NCBI GenBank assembly: GCA_020161965.1
Contig: JAIUNH010000175.1
Coordinates: 1-7,620, forward strand
Direction: 5' to 3'
DNA length: 7,620 bases
DNA from: Pseudomonadota bacterium
GTDB taxonomy: Bacteria; Pseudomonadota; Alphaproteobacteria; CACIAM-22H2
This document shows, piece after piece, positions 1 through 5,803 of this stretch. Under the pieces are notes generated by a model. It ran no database searches, was not told the DNA's origin, and saw only the letters and a list, made by a program, of their open reading frames with translations. The translations under genes and the position numbers were made by a program. Position 1 is the stretch's first letter; each line of letters starts with the position of its first letter.

Positions 1-294
1 GAACGAGCCGAGCACCGAATCGTCGGTCAGCGCCATTTCCAGCGTGCCGTTCTTCACCTGCTCGGTCAGCTGCAACGAGCCGCCCAGCGTATTGAAGAAT
101 AGGCGCACTTCGATCTGCCCGCTGCTGCGGAATTCGACGTATTCCTTGAGCGCTTTCATGCCCAGGATTTCGCCGCCCATCGAATCGGGCGCGCCGATCG
201 AGAAGCGAAGCGTCGTCTTTTGCTGCGCGTCGGCGGCGGCGGCCGAGAGGCCGACCGCGGCGAAAGCGGCAAGTGCCAGGACTTTGAATTTCAC
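1..294 (-). CDS. TRAP transporter solute-binding protein, DctP family (N-terminal part only)
   Basis: The visible part is 98 codons from a GTG start, and the gene continues past the left edge. It begins with a classic Sec signal peptide: lysines at residues 2 and 4, a hydrophobic Ala/Leu/Val core at about 5-20, and a likely cut after the ADA at about 22-24. The mature start has the DctP-family pattern: a beta strand (TLRFSIGAP), a helix with KALKEYVE, then SGQIEVRLFFNTLGGS and a helix (EQVKNGTLEMAL). DctP proteins are periplasmic and deliver organic acids or related solutes to a DctQ/DctM membrane pair; those two genes would be expected beyond the left edge. It is the last visible gene of the operon, 18 bases after the hydroxyacid dehydrogenase. 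The GTG is chosen because a strong Shine-Dalgarno lies 6 bases upstream and the signal peptide starts there. The ligand cannot be told from this fragment. Confidence 0.85.
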   Translation of the reverse strand, partial: MKFKVLALAAFAAVGLSAAAADAQQKTTLRFSIGAPDSMGGEILGMKALKEYVEFRSSGQIEVRLFFNTLGGSLQLTEQVKNGTLEMALTDDSVLGSF

Positions 295-300
295 GGCTTT

Positions 301-305
301 CCTCC
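301..305 (-). promoter_or_regulatory. Ribosome binding site of the DctP-type gene
   Basis: The minus strand reads GGGAGGAAA just upstream of the GTG at 294. The GGAGG core is 6 bases from the start codon. This supports the GTG start of the binding-protein gene and falls in the 18-base gap after the dehydrogenase stop codon. Confidence 0.75.
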
Positions 306-312
306 CTCGGGG

Positions 313-1335
313 TTATTTGCTTTTGGTTTTCAGTTGCGCCGCGTTGACGCAGGCGGCGAGCGAGCCCGTTTCGAGATGGGCGAGCACGTTGGTGAGCGAG
401 CTCACCCGCATGTCGACCAGCGAGGCGGGGCTGTAGAAGGCGGCGTGCGGGCTCAAGGTCAAACGCCCTTCGAGCCAGGCTTCGCGCGCGAGGAACGCGC
501 GCACGAGGCGGTTATTCGGGTTGGCCGGTTCCTCCGGCAGCACGTCGAGACCGGCGGCGGCGAGGCGTTTCGACTTGAGCGCATCGTAAAGCGCCTCGAG
601 ATCGACGATGGCGCCGCGCGCGGTGTTGATCAGCACCATGCCCTTCTTGGCCTTGGCGAGAACGTCCTTGCCGATCAAACCGACGGTTTCGGGCGCCGAG
701 GGCGCATGGACCGACAGCACATCGGAAATCGCCGCGAGTTCGGCGGGCGTTTTGACGCGCCGCGCACCGACCGCGATCTCGTAGCCCGCCGGCTGGAATG
801 GATCGCAGAACGCGATATCCATCCCGAAGGCGCGCGCGCGGAGCGCCGCCGCCAAACCAATACGGCCGAGACCGACGACGCCGAAGGTGCAGCCGCGCAG
901 GCGGCGCACCACCGGCGCCTTGGCGTGATGCCAATTCGCCGTCGGATTGGCGCGGATCAAATCGTGATAGCTGGACGTGCCGCGCGTCAGCGCCAGCATC
1001 AATGCGATCGCGTGATCGGCGACTTCCGACGTGCCGTAATCGGGCACGTTGAAAACGGCGACGTTGCGCTTGGTCCAGGCCGCCACGTCGATCATGTCGT
1101 AGCCGACGCCCGAGCGCAGCACCGCGCGCACATTGGGCCAATCGGCCGTCTTGCCTTCGATCGTCGTGCCCGCCGGGTAATGGACGATCGCATCGGCCTT
1201 GGCGCGGATCGCGGCCGGAATGGGCTTGGCCGCCGCTTCCTCGCGCGTTTGGATGTAAAGCTCGCAGCGGCCTTGCGCCGTGCGCTTTTCCAGATCCGGC
1301 GCGCCGTGGGGAAATTGGCTGAGAACGACCAGCAT
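313..1335 (-). CDS. D-2-hydroxyacid dehydrogenase, CtBP-like (NAD-dependent)
   Basis: This is a 340-residue cytoplasmic oxidoreductase that interconverts a D-2-hydroxyacid and a 2-oxoacid with NAD(H). The Rossmann fingerprint GLGRIG is at 155-160, and an aspartate at the end of the second strand (D178) favours NAD over NADP. The three catalytic residues of the family are visible: R240 in NTARGAIVD, E269 in DVLPEEP and H297 in SPHAAF. The substrate-loop motif RSGVGYDMID is at 74-83. The C-terminal stretch with REAWLEGRLTLSPHAAFYS resembles the bacterial C-terminal-binding-protein-like branch more than SerA or glycerate dehydrogenases. Length is normal. It starts 4 bases after the E1 fusion gene stops, with GGAG about 11 bases upstream, so it is almost certainly co-transcribed. 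In this setting it probably supplies, or removes, the 2-oxoacid used by the neighbouring E1; the exact substrate is unknown. Confidence 0.9.
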   Translation of the reverse strand: MLVVLSQFPHGAPDLEKRTAQGRCELYIQTREEAAAKPIPAAIRAKADAIVHYPAGTTIEGKTADWPNVRAVLRSGVGYDMIDVAAWTKRNVAVFNVPDYGTSEVADHAIALMLALTRGTSSYHDLIRANPTANWHHAKAPVVRRLRGCTFGVVGLGRIGLAAALRARAFGMDIAFCDPFQPAGYEIAVGARRVKTPAELAAISDVLSVHAPSAPETVGLIGKDVLAKAKKGMVLINTARGAIVDLEALYDALKSKRLAAAGLDVLPEEPANPNNRLVRAFLAREAWLEGRLTLSPHAAFYSPASLVDMRVSSLTNVLAHLETGSLAACVNAAQLKTKSK

Positions 1336-1339
1336 CGCG

Positions 1340-3751
1340 TCACTTGCTCCGAATCGAGGTCAAGGTGGCGCCCATCTTCACGACGGTGCCTTCGGGGAAA
1401 AGATGCTTGGCCACGATGCCGGCCACGGGCGCTTCGATTTCGACGACCGCTTTGTCGGTCTCGACTTCGGCGACCAAAGCACCCTGTTCGACCTTCGCAC
1501 CTTCGGCGGCGACCCAGCGGATCAGCTTGCCTTCGCTGACCGTCAAATCGCCGAACGGCATCTTCACCGGCTCGCCATCCACGGCGATTTCTTGCACCGG
1601 TGCCGCCTTCGCGACCGCGATGGGTTTCACCGGCGCCGCGACCGGGGCGGCCATGCCGGCGGCCTCACGGCCCAAGCGACGGATCGGATCGGCATGGCCC
1701 GCGATCGTGCGGCGTACGGCGTTGACGATCGCATCGGTATTGACCAGCATCGCGCGTTCCAGCACGGGCGCAAACGGATGCGGCACCGGATCGGTGTGCA
1801 AGCGTGCGACCGGGCCGTCCAACTCGTCGAAAGCGAGTTCGTTGATCGATTGGGCGAGTTCTGCGCCCACGCCGAACATCGCATAGCCTTCGTCGACGAC
1901 CAGCAGGCGATGCGTCTTGCGCACGCTCGCGGCGACCGTATCGACGTCCAGCGGCTGGATCGTGCGCAGATCGATCACTTCGATCGACACGCCCTCGCTT
2001 GCCAGAATCTCGGCGGCTTCCAACGCGCGATGCACGAGCTGCCCCGCGCTGGCGATAGTGATATCCGTGCCCGTCCGCGCAATGCGCGCAAGGCCGAAGG
2101 GCACGTAATGATCGCCCTTGGGCACCGGGCCCTTGGTCGCGAACAGCGCTTTCGTCTCCAGCATCAGCACGGGATCGCGGCCGTTCAGCGCCGTTTTCAT
2201 CAGGCCTTTGGCGTCGGCGGGTGTCGCCGGCAAGCAAACGACCAAGCCCGGGATATGCGCCCAGGCGGGGTGATAGGTGCCGCTATGGTGCGGACCGGCC
2301 GAGCGTACGGCGCCCGAGCCCACGCGCACCACCATCGGCGCTTCCATCATGCCGTTGGACATGTAGCGCAGCTTGGCGGCCTGCAACGCGATCTGGCCCG
2401 CCGCTTCGAACATGAAATCGGCGAACATCAGATCCGCGATGGCGCGCACGCCCGTGGCGGACGAACCCAACGCGGCACCGGTGAAGCCGAGTTCGGAGAT
2501 CGGCGTATCGACCATCCGGGACGCGCCGAATTCCTGATAGAGATTTTTGGTGTGCGCGAAGGTGCCGCCGCGCTCGCCCGTGCCTTCGCCGAAATAGACG
2601 ATGTTGCGGTTGCGGCGCATTTCTTCGGCAATGCCGTCGCGCACGGCATCGAGCCAGCTCGTTTCGACTTCCTCGGCCGTGGCCTTGCCCGCAGCGGCGC
2701 GCGCCACACCGGGATTCAGCGGCTCGGCGAAGACATGCAGATGGACGAGCGACGGATCGGGCTCGGCCGAGTTGCGCGCAAATTCGATCGCGGCAGCGAC
2801 GTCCTTGTCGATCTGTTCGTCGATCTGGTCGAGCGTACGGCCGGTAACGATCGCGAAATCCTCGATCAGGCGACGGCGGAACGTATCGACCGGATCCTTC
2901 TTCTTCCAGTGATCGACTTCTTCCTGCGTGCGGTAGGTGCCGGTCAGTGGATCGCCTTCGTGATGGCCGACGGTGCGATAGGTCTTGGCTTCGATCAGCG
3001 TCGGCCCGCCGCCCGCACGGGCCTTGGCGAGCGCTTGGTTCGCCGCTTGCCACACGGCGACGACGTCGTTGCCGTCGACCGCGATACCGGGAATGCCGTA
3101 AGCGGCGGCGCGCGTCGCGATTTCGGGATTGCGCGTCACGTTCTTCAGCGCCGTCGCCGTGGCGTAGAGATTGTTTTCGCACACGAACACGACGGGCGCG
3201 TCGAACACGCCCGCAAGGTTCAGCGACTCATGGAACGCCGCATGGTTCGTCGCCCCATCGCCGAAGAACGCGACCGACGCGCCGCGCGACTTGCGATATT
3301 TGGCGCTGAACGCCGCCCCCACCGCCGACGGCAAGCCACCGCCGACCAAGCCGTTGGTGCCGAACAAGCCGACCGACGGATCGTAGAGATGCATCGTGCC
3401 GCCGCGCCCGCCGCAGCAGCCGTCGCGCTTGCCGTAAAGCTCGGCCATCAGGATCTTGGGATCCATGCCCTTGGCGAGCGCATGACCGTGGCCACGATGC
3501 GTGGAGGTGATCCAGTCGCTGGGCTGAAGATGCGCGCACACGCCGACGGCGGTCGCTTCCTCGCCGATATAAAGATGCAGGAAGCCCGGCGTTTCGCCCG
3601 CACGGCAAGCGACCTGCGCCGCAAGCTCGAACTTCCGCAGCAGCACCATCTGCTTGTAGAGCTCGACCATCGCTTCGGCGTCGAGGCCCTCGGGCAAAGG
3701 CTGCTGGTTGGGCAGCTTCGTGGCGAGGGCTGAGCTGGCGGGGGGCGTCAT
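1340..3751 (-). CDS. Single-chain 2-oxoacid dehydrogenase E1 (alpha + beta) with C-terminal lipoyl domain
   Basis: This 803-residue protein joins three normally separate parts. Residues ~25-345 are an E1 alpha domain: HRGHG at 85-89, the ThDP/Mg motif GDG at 164-166 ending in NN at 193-194, and an active-site loop with H263/H264 (TYRTVGHHEGDP). Residues ~360-690 are an E1 beta domain: the ThDP-activating glutamate is E420 (DTPISELGFTG) and the PHHS loop is at 487-490. A Pro/Ala/Val-rich linker (~698-725) leads to a lipoyl domain (~726-803) with the lipoylation lysine K767 in VETDKAVVE. The alpha half resembles acetoin dehydrogenase AcoA and branched-chain/pyruvate E1. Such enzymes decarboxylate a 2-oxoacid (or cleave acetoin) on ThDP and pass the acyl group to a lipoyl arm. 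No catalytic E2 or E3 gene is in the window, so the acyl acceptor is unknown. Starts 3 bases after the SDR gene stop with only a weak Shine-Dalgarno, suggesting translational coupling. Confidence 0.92.
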   Translation of the reverse strand: MTPPASSALATKLPNQQPLPEGLDAEAMVELYKQMVLLRKFELAAQVACRAGETPGFLHLYIGEEATAVGVCAHLQPSDWITSTHRGHGHALAKGMDPKILMAELYGKRDGCCGGRGGTMHLYDPSVGLFGTNGLVGGGLPSAVGAAFSAKYRKSRGASVAFFGDGATNHAAFHESLNLAGVFDAPVVFVCENNLYATATALKNVTRNPEIATRAAAYGIPGIAVDGNDVVAVWQAANQALAKARAGGGPTLIEAKTYRTVGHHEGDPLTGTYRTQEEVDHWKKKDPVDTFRRRLIEDFAIVTGRTLDQIDEQIDKDVAAAIEFARNSAEPDPSLVHLHVFAEPLNPGVARAAAGKATAEEVETSWLDAVRDGIAEEMRRNRNIVYFGEGTGERGGTFAHTKNLYQEFGASRMVDTPISELGFTGAALGSSATGVRAIADLMFADFMFEAAGQIALQAAKLRYMSNGMMEAPMVVRVGSGAVRSAGPHHSGTYHPAWAHIPGLVVCLPATPADAKGLMKTALNGRDPVLMLETKALFATKGPVPKGDHYVPFGLARIARTGTDITIASAGQLVHRALEAAEILASEGVSIEVIDLRTIQPLDVDTVAASVRKTHRLLVVDEGYAMFGVGAELAQSINELAFDELDGPVARLHTDPVPHPFAPVLERAMLVNTDAIVNAVRRTIAGHADPIRRLGREAAGMAAPVAAPVKPIAVAKAAPVQEIAVDGEPVKMPFGDLTVSEGKLIRWVAAEGAKVEQGALVAEVETDKAVVEIEAPVAGIVAKHLFPEGTVVKMGATLTSIRSK

Positions 3752-3754
3752 CGA

Positions 3755-4555
3755 TCAGAAATCCCGTGCGAAGCCGGCCGTCCAACCGCCATCGATGGCG
3801 AGGATATGGCCGGTGATGTAGGTGTTGCCCGGATCGGCGAGGAACAACGCGCCGCGCGCGATCTCCTCGGGCTCGGCCGGGCGGGCGAGCGGAATATGCG
3901 ACAGCAGCCTTGCATGCAGATCAAGCTCGGCGCTGGTCGCGTTGTGAATCCACGAACGCCAGCCCGCCGTCGCGGTCGAGCCGGGCGCGATGCCGTTCAC
4001 GAGAATGCCGTCGGCGGCGAGTTCCAACGCGGTCGAGCGCGTGAGATTGACCACGCCCGCCTTCGCCGCGACATAGGACGATTGCAGGCGCATGGGCACG
4101 AGCCCCAGAACCGAGGCGATATTGACGATGCGCCCGAATTTGCGCGCGCGCATGGCGGGCGCGATCGCCTGCGTCATCAAGAATACGCCGGTCAGATCGA
4201 TCGCGATCATCTCGTCCCACGACGCGATCGGGAATTGATCGGCGGGCTTGCGATCGGCGGCTTTGACGCCGATGCCCGCGTTGTTGATCAGAATGTCGAT
4301 GGCCCCGCCGGTCGCGTCGAGTGCCGCCTTCGCGGTGTCGGCGATCGATTGGCGGTTGGCGACATCCAGCGCGAAGGCCAGATGCCCCTGCGGATGTTTG
4401 GTCGCGGCGTCGGCGGCGGCTTTGGCGCCCGCGGCATCGCGATCGGTGTAGATGACTCGCGCCCCGTTCGCGGCCAAACCATCCGCGATGGCGCGGCCGA
4501 TCCCTTGCGCGGCCCCGGTCACGAGCGCCTTGCGCCCGCTCAGATCCAACTTCAT
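3755..4555 (-). CDS. Short-chain dehydrogenase/reductase (SDR)
   Basis: This is a 266-residue classical SDR, likely cytoplasmic and tetrameric, oxidising an alcohol or reducing a ketone with NAD(P)(H). The cofactor motif TGAAQGIG is at 13-20, and D38 after the second strand (VIYTDRD) suggests NAD preference. NNAG is at 91-94; catalytic S148, Y161 and K165 are in place (NIAS, SSYVAAK). The helix-4 position that is usually Asn in the catalytic tetrad reads Asp here (AIDLTGVF, D120), a substitution that I believe occurs in other SDRs. The C-terminal motif GHILAIDGGW is typical. The ATG is supported by GGAGAAA 5 bases upstream. It is the first gene after the operator-controlled promoter and is followed by the E1 fusion after 3 bases. 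The likely role is the first oxidation of the imported substrate, but the substrate is not identified. Confidence 0.9.
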   Translation of the reverse strand: MKLDLSGRKALVTGAAQGIGRAIADGLAANGARVIYTDRDAAGAKAAADAATKHPQGHLAFALDVANRQSIADTAKAALDATGGAIDILINNAGIGVKAADRKPADQFPIASWDEMIAIDLTGVFLMTQAIAPAMRARKFGRIVNIASVLGLVPMRLQSSYVAAKAGVVNLTRSTALELAADGILVNGIAPGSTATAGWRSWIHNATSAELDLHARLLSHIPLARPAEPEEIARGALFLADPGNTYITGHILAIDGGWTAGFARDF

Positions 4556-4614
4556 TGCGCTTTCTCCGAAGCGCTAGCGTTTCACGTTCCGCCCCTCGCG
4601 CGGCGGCTCTCCCT

Positions 4615-4628
4615 GTTGTTATGACAAC
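4615..4628 (-). promoter_or_regulatory. Probable operator for the GntR-family repressor
   Basis: The minus strand reads GTTGTCATAACAAC: arms GTTGT and ACAAC are perfect inverted repeats around a 4-base centre. Its form is close to the TTGT-N-TA-N-ACAA type sites bound by HutC-branch GntR regulators. It sits directly after the GntR gene and overlaps the -10 box of the predicted promoter of the SDR operon, so binding should block transcription. That this regulator binds here is inferred from position and symmetry. Confidence 0.65.
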
Positions 4629-4649
4629 TCAAGGCGAGGTATCTGTCAA
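4621..4649 (-). promoter_or_regulatory. Predicted sigma70-type promoter of the SDR-E1-dehydrogenase-TRAP operon
   Basis: On the minus strand a perfect -35 box TTGACA (4644-4649) is followed after 17 bases by TGTCAT (4621-4626), which matches TATAAT at 4 of 6 positions. The start of transcription would fall near 4614, giving a leader of about 58 bases before the SDR ATG. The -35 box overlaps the TGA stop codon of the GntR gene. The -10 box lies inside the dyad operator. Confidence 0.6.
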
Positions 4650-5383
4650 GCGGTCCGGCGCGAAAACGCGTAGCTGACTCGCGCATCGGCGGCCAGCGCA
4701 CGGGTGTAGGCGGCCTCGATCGGCGTACCGGCGGCATCTCGATACAGCAAAAGCGTGACGAGCAACGGTTCTCCCGCAACGCAACCAAGGCGCAGCACGT
4801 CCGACTCGTTCGCCCCGTCGGCCCACACCGTATGCGTGACGTCGCCGATCTCGACGCCCGTCTTACGCATCAAGGATCGGAACACGACCGTGTCGTCGAA
4901 ATCGGCTTTGCGCATTTTCGTGCCGATCGTGGGCGCGAAATAGATGGTCGAGCGCGCGTAAGGCCGTCCGTCGCGCTTCAAGACCGACCGCAAGCAATGC
5001 AGCCGCGCATCGGGCTTCTCGCCGAACAATTCGGCGGCTTCGGGCCGGCGCTCGCGCGCATAGCTTTCGACCGTCAGCGTGGCGCCCGCCACCATCGCGA
5101 CGACGTCGCCCAGCGATTCCATCGGATAGCCCAGGCGCTTGACCGGGCCCGTCGCGACGATCTCCGTCCGGCGCGCGCGCGCCTTGCGGATGACGCCGTC
5201 TTGTTCCAGCAACGCCAGCGCATGGCGCACGGTGATGCGGCTCACATTGTATTGCTCGGACAATTCGGCTTCGGTCGGCAAATGCCCGCCGATCGGCCAT
5301 TCGCCGCGCCGGATTTTATCGCGCAGCGAGTCGAGCAGTCGTTGATAGAGCGGCGGCTGTCCGCCTTGTTCGTTGGTCGCCAT
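4646..5383 (-). CDS. GntR-family transcriptional regulator, HutC/UTRA type
   Basis: This is a 245-residue DNA-binding regulator. Residues ~10-75 form the winged helix-turn-helix, with the family signature LPTEAELSEQYNVSRITVRHAL at 35-56 and the wing at about 60-75. Residues ~85-240 match a UTRA effector domain: a LHCLRSVLKRDGRPYARSTIYFAP strand-turn-strand at 128-151 and a C-terminal DVLRLGCVAGEPLLVTLLLYRD segment. UTRA domains bind small ligands, often pathway substrates, which release the repressor from DNA. It is on the same strand as, and just upstream of, the SDR operon; a likely operator and promoter lie between them, so it probably represses that operon. It is divergent from the NIPSNAP gene. 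I see no clear Shine-Dalgarno before this ATG, so the start is less certain than the family. The effector is unknown. Confidence 0.92.
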   Translation of the reverse strand: MATNEQGGQPPLYQRLLDSLRDKIRRGEWPIGGHLPTEAELSEQYNVSRITVRHALALLEQDGVIRKARARRTEIVATGPVKRLGYPMESLGDVVAMVAGATLTVESYARERRPEAAELFGEKPDARLHCLRSVLKRDGRPYARSTIYFAPTIGTKMRKADFDDTVVFRSLMRKTGVEIGDVTHTVWADGANESDVLRLGCVAGEPLLVTLLLYRDAAGTPIEAAYTRALAADARVSYAFSRRTA

Positions 5384-5394
5384 GGCGCGTCATT

Positions 5395-5418
5395 CGTAAC
5401 GCGAAGCTTCGCTTGACG
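5395..5418. repeat. Imperfect 24-base palindrome in the GntR/NIPSNAP divergent gap
   Basis: The core GCGAAGCTTCGC (5401-5412) is a perfect 12-base palindrome. Symmetry extends to CGT...ACG at the ends, so 20 of 24 positions are symmetric. It lies in the 90 bases between the divergent starts of the regulator and the NIPSNAP gene, 11 bases upstream of the GntR ATG. It could be an autoregulatory site or an mRNA hairpin in the regulator leader. It does not resemble the TTGT/ACAA operator on the other side of the GntR gene. Confidence 0.4.
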
Positions 5419-5458
5419 GAAGGGCGTGTGCGCGGCGAGGCTCGGGCCTTCAACGTCC

Positions 5459-5464
5459 GGAGGA
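5459..5464 (+). promoter_or_regulatory. Ribosome binding site deciding the NIPSNAP start
   Basis: GGAGGA lies 9 bases before the ATG at 5474. It favours this ATG over the in-frame ATG at 5426, which would add 16 residues that do not fit the family. Confidence 0.75.
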
Positions 5465-5473
5465 ATCGCGACG

Positions 5474-5803
5474 ATGTTCTACGAAATGCGCGTCTATTAC
5501 TGCCTGCCCGGCCGCCTGCCGGCCCTCCACAAGCGCTTCACCGAAGCCGCGCTGAAATTGTGGGACCGGCACGGCATCAAGCAAGCCGGCTTCTTCACCG
5601 ATTACATCGGCACCAATTGCAACGCCAAGCTCACCTATCTCCTCGCCTGGGAAAGCCTCGCCGAACGCGAGACGAAATGGGCCGCTTTCGCGAGCGATCC
5701 CGATTGGATCGCGGCGCGCGCCGCCAGCGAACAGGACGGACAGATTCTGGAGCGCGTCGAATCCTCGATCCTGCAGCCGACGGCGTATTCCTCGGTCAAA
5801 TAA
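5474..5803 (+). CDS. NIPSNAP family protein
   Basis: This 109-residue protein is of a kind expected to form a small ferredoxin-like (dimeric alpha+beta barrel) fold. It begins with the family strand FYEMRVYYCLPGRLPALHKRF and contains the conserved later blocks HGIKQAGFFTDYIG, YLLAWESLAERETKWAAFASD and a C-terminal ILQPTAYS. Length is normal for single-domain bacterial members. No signal peptide or membrane segment is seen. Biochemical function is not established for bacterial NIPSNAP proteins; small dimeric barrels of this fold can act as enzymes, isomerases or ligand binders. It is transcribed away from the GntR gene, so it may belong to the same regulated pathway. Its stop codon overlaps the convergent ABC ATPase gene by 8 bases. 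Confidence 0.88.
   Translation: MFYEMRVYYCLPGRLPALHKRFTEAALKLWDRHGIKQAGFFTDYIGTNCNAKLTYLLAWESLAERETKWAAFASDPDWIAARAASEQDGQILERVESSILQPTAYSSVK

Noticed and set aside
220..1539. Long plus-strand open frame opposite the hydroxyacid dehydrogenase
   Set aside because: Same reason: Arg/Gly-rich composition without domain signal, spanning the ends of two well-supported minus-strand genes.
1280..3733. Very long open frame on the plus strand opposite the E1 fusion gene (817 codons)
   Set aside because: It is the antisense shadow of a GC-rich gene. The product is Arg/His/Asp-rich with no recognisable domain, while the minus strand encodes a complete enzyme with all its motifs.
4572..4579. Short palindrome CGCTAGCG upstream of the SDR gene
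   Set aside because: Only 8 bases with no extended symmetry; too short to support an operator claim.
5413..5442. TTGACG on the plus strand as a -35 box for the NIPSNAP gene
   Set aside because: No acceptable -10 is found 16-18 bases downstream; the region there is GC-rich.
5426..5473. Upstream in-frame ATG for the NIPSNAP gene
   Set aside because: It adds 16 residues unlike the family, and the strong GGAGGA precedes the ATG at 5474 instead.
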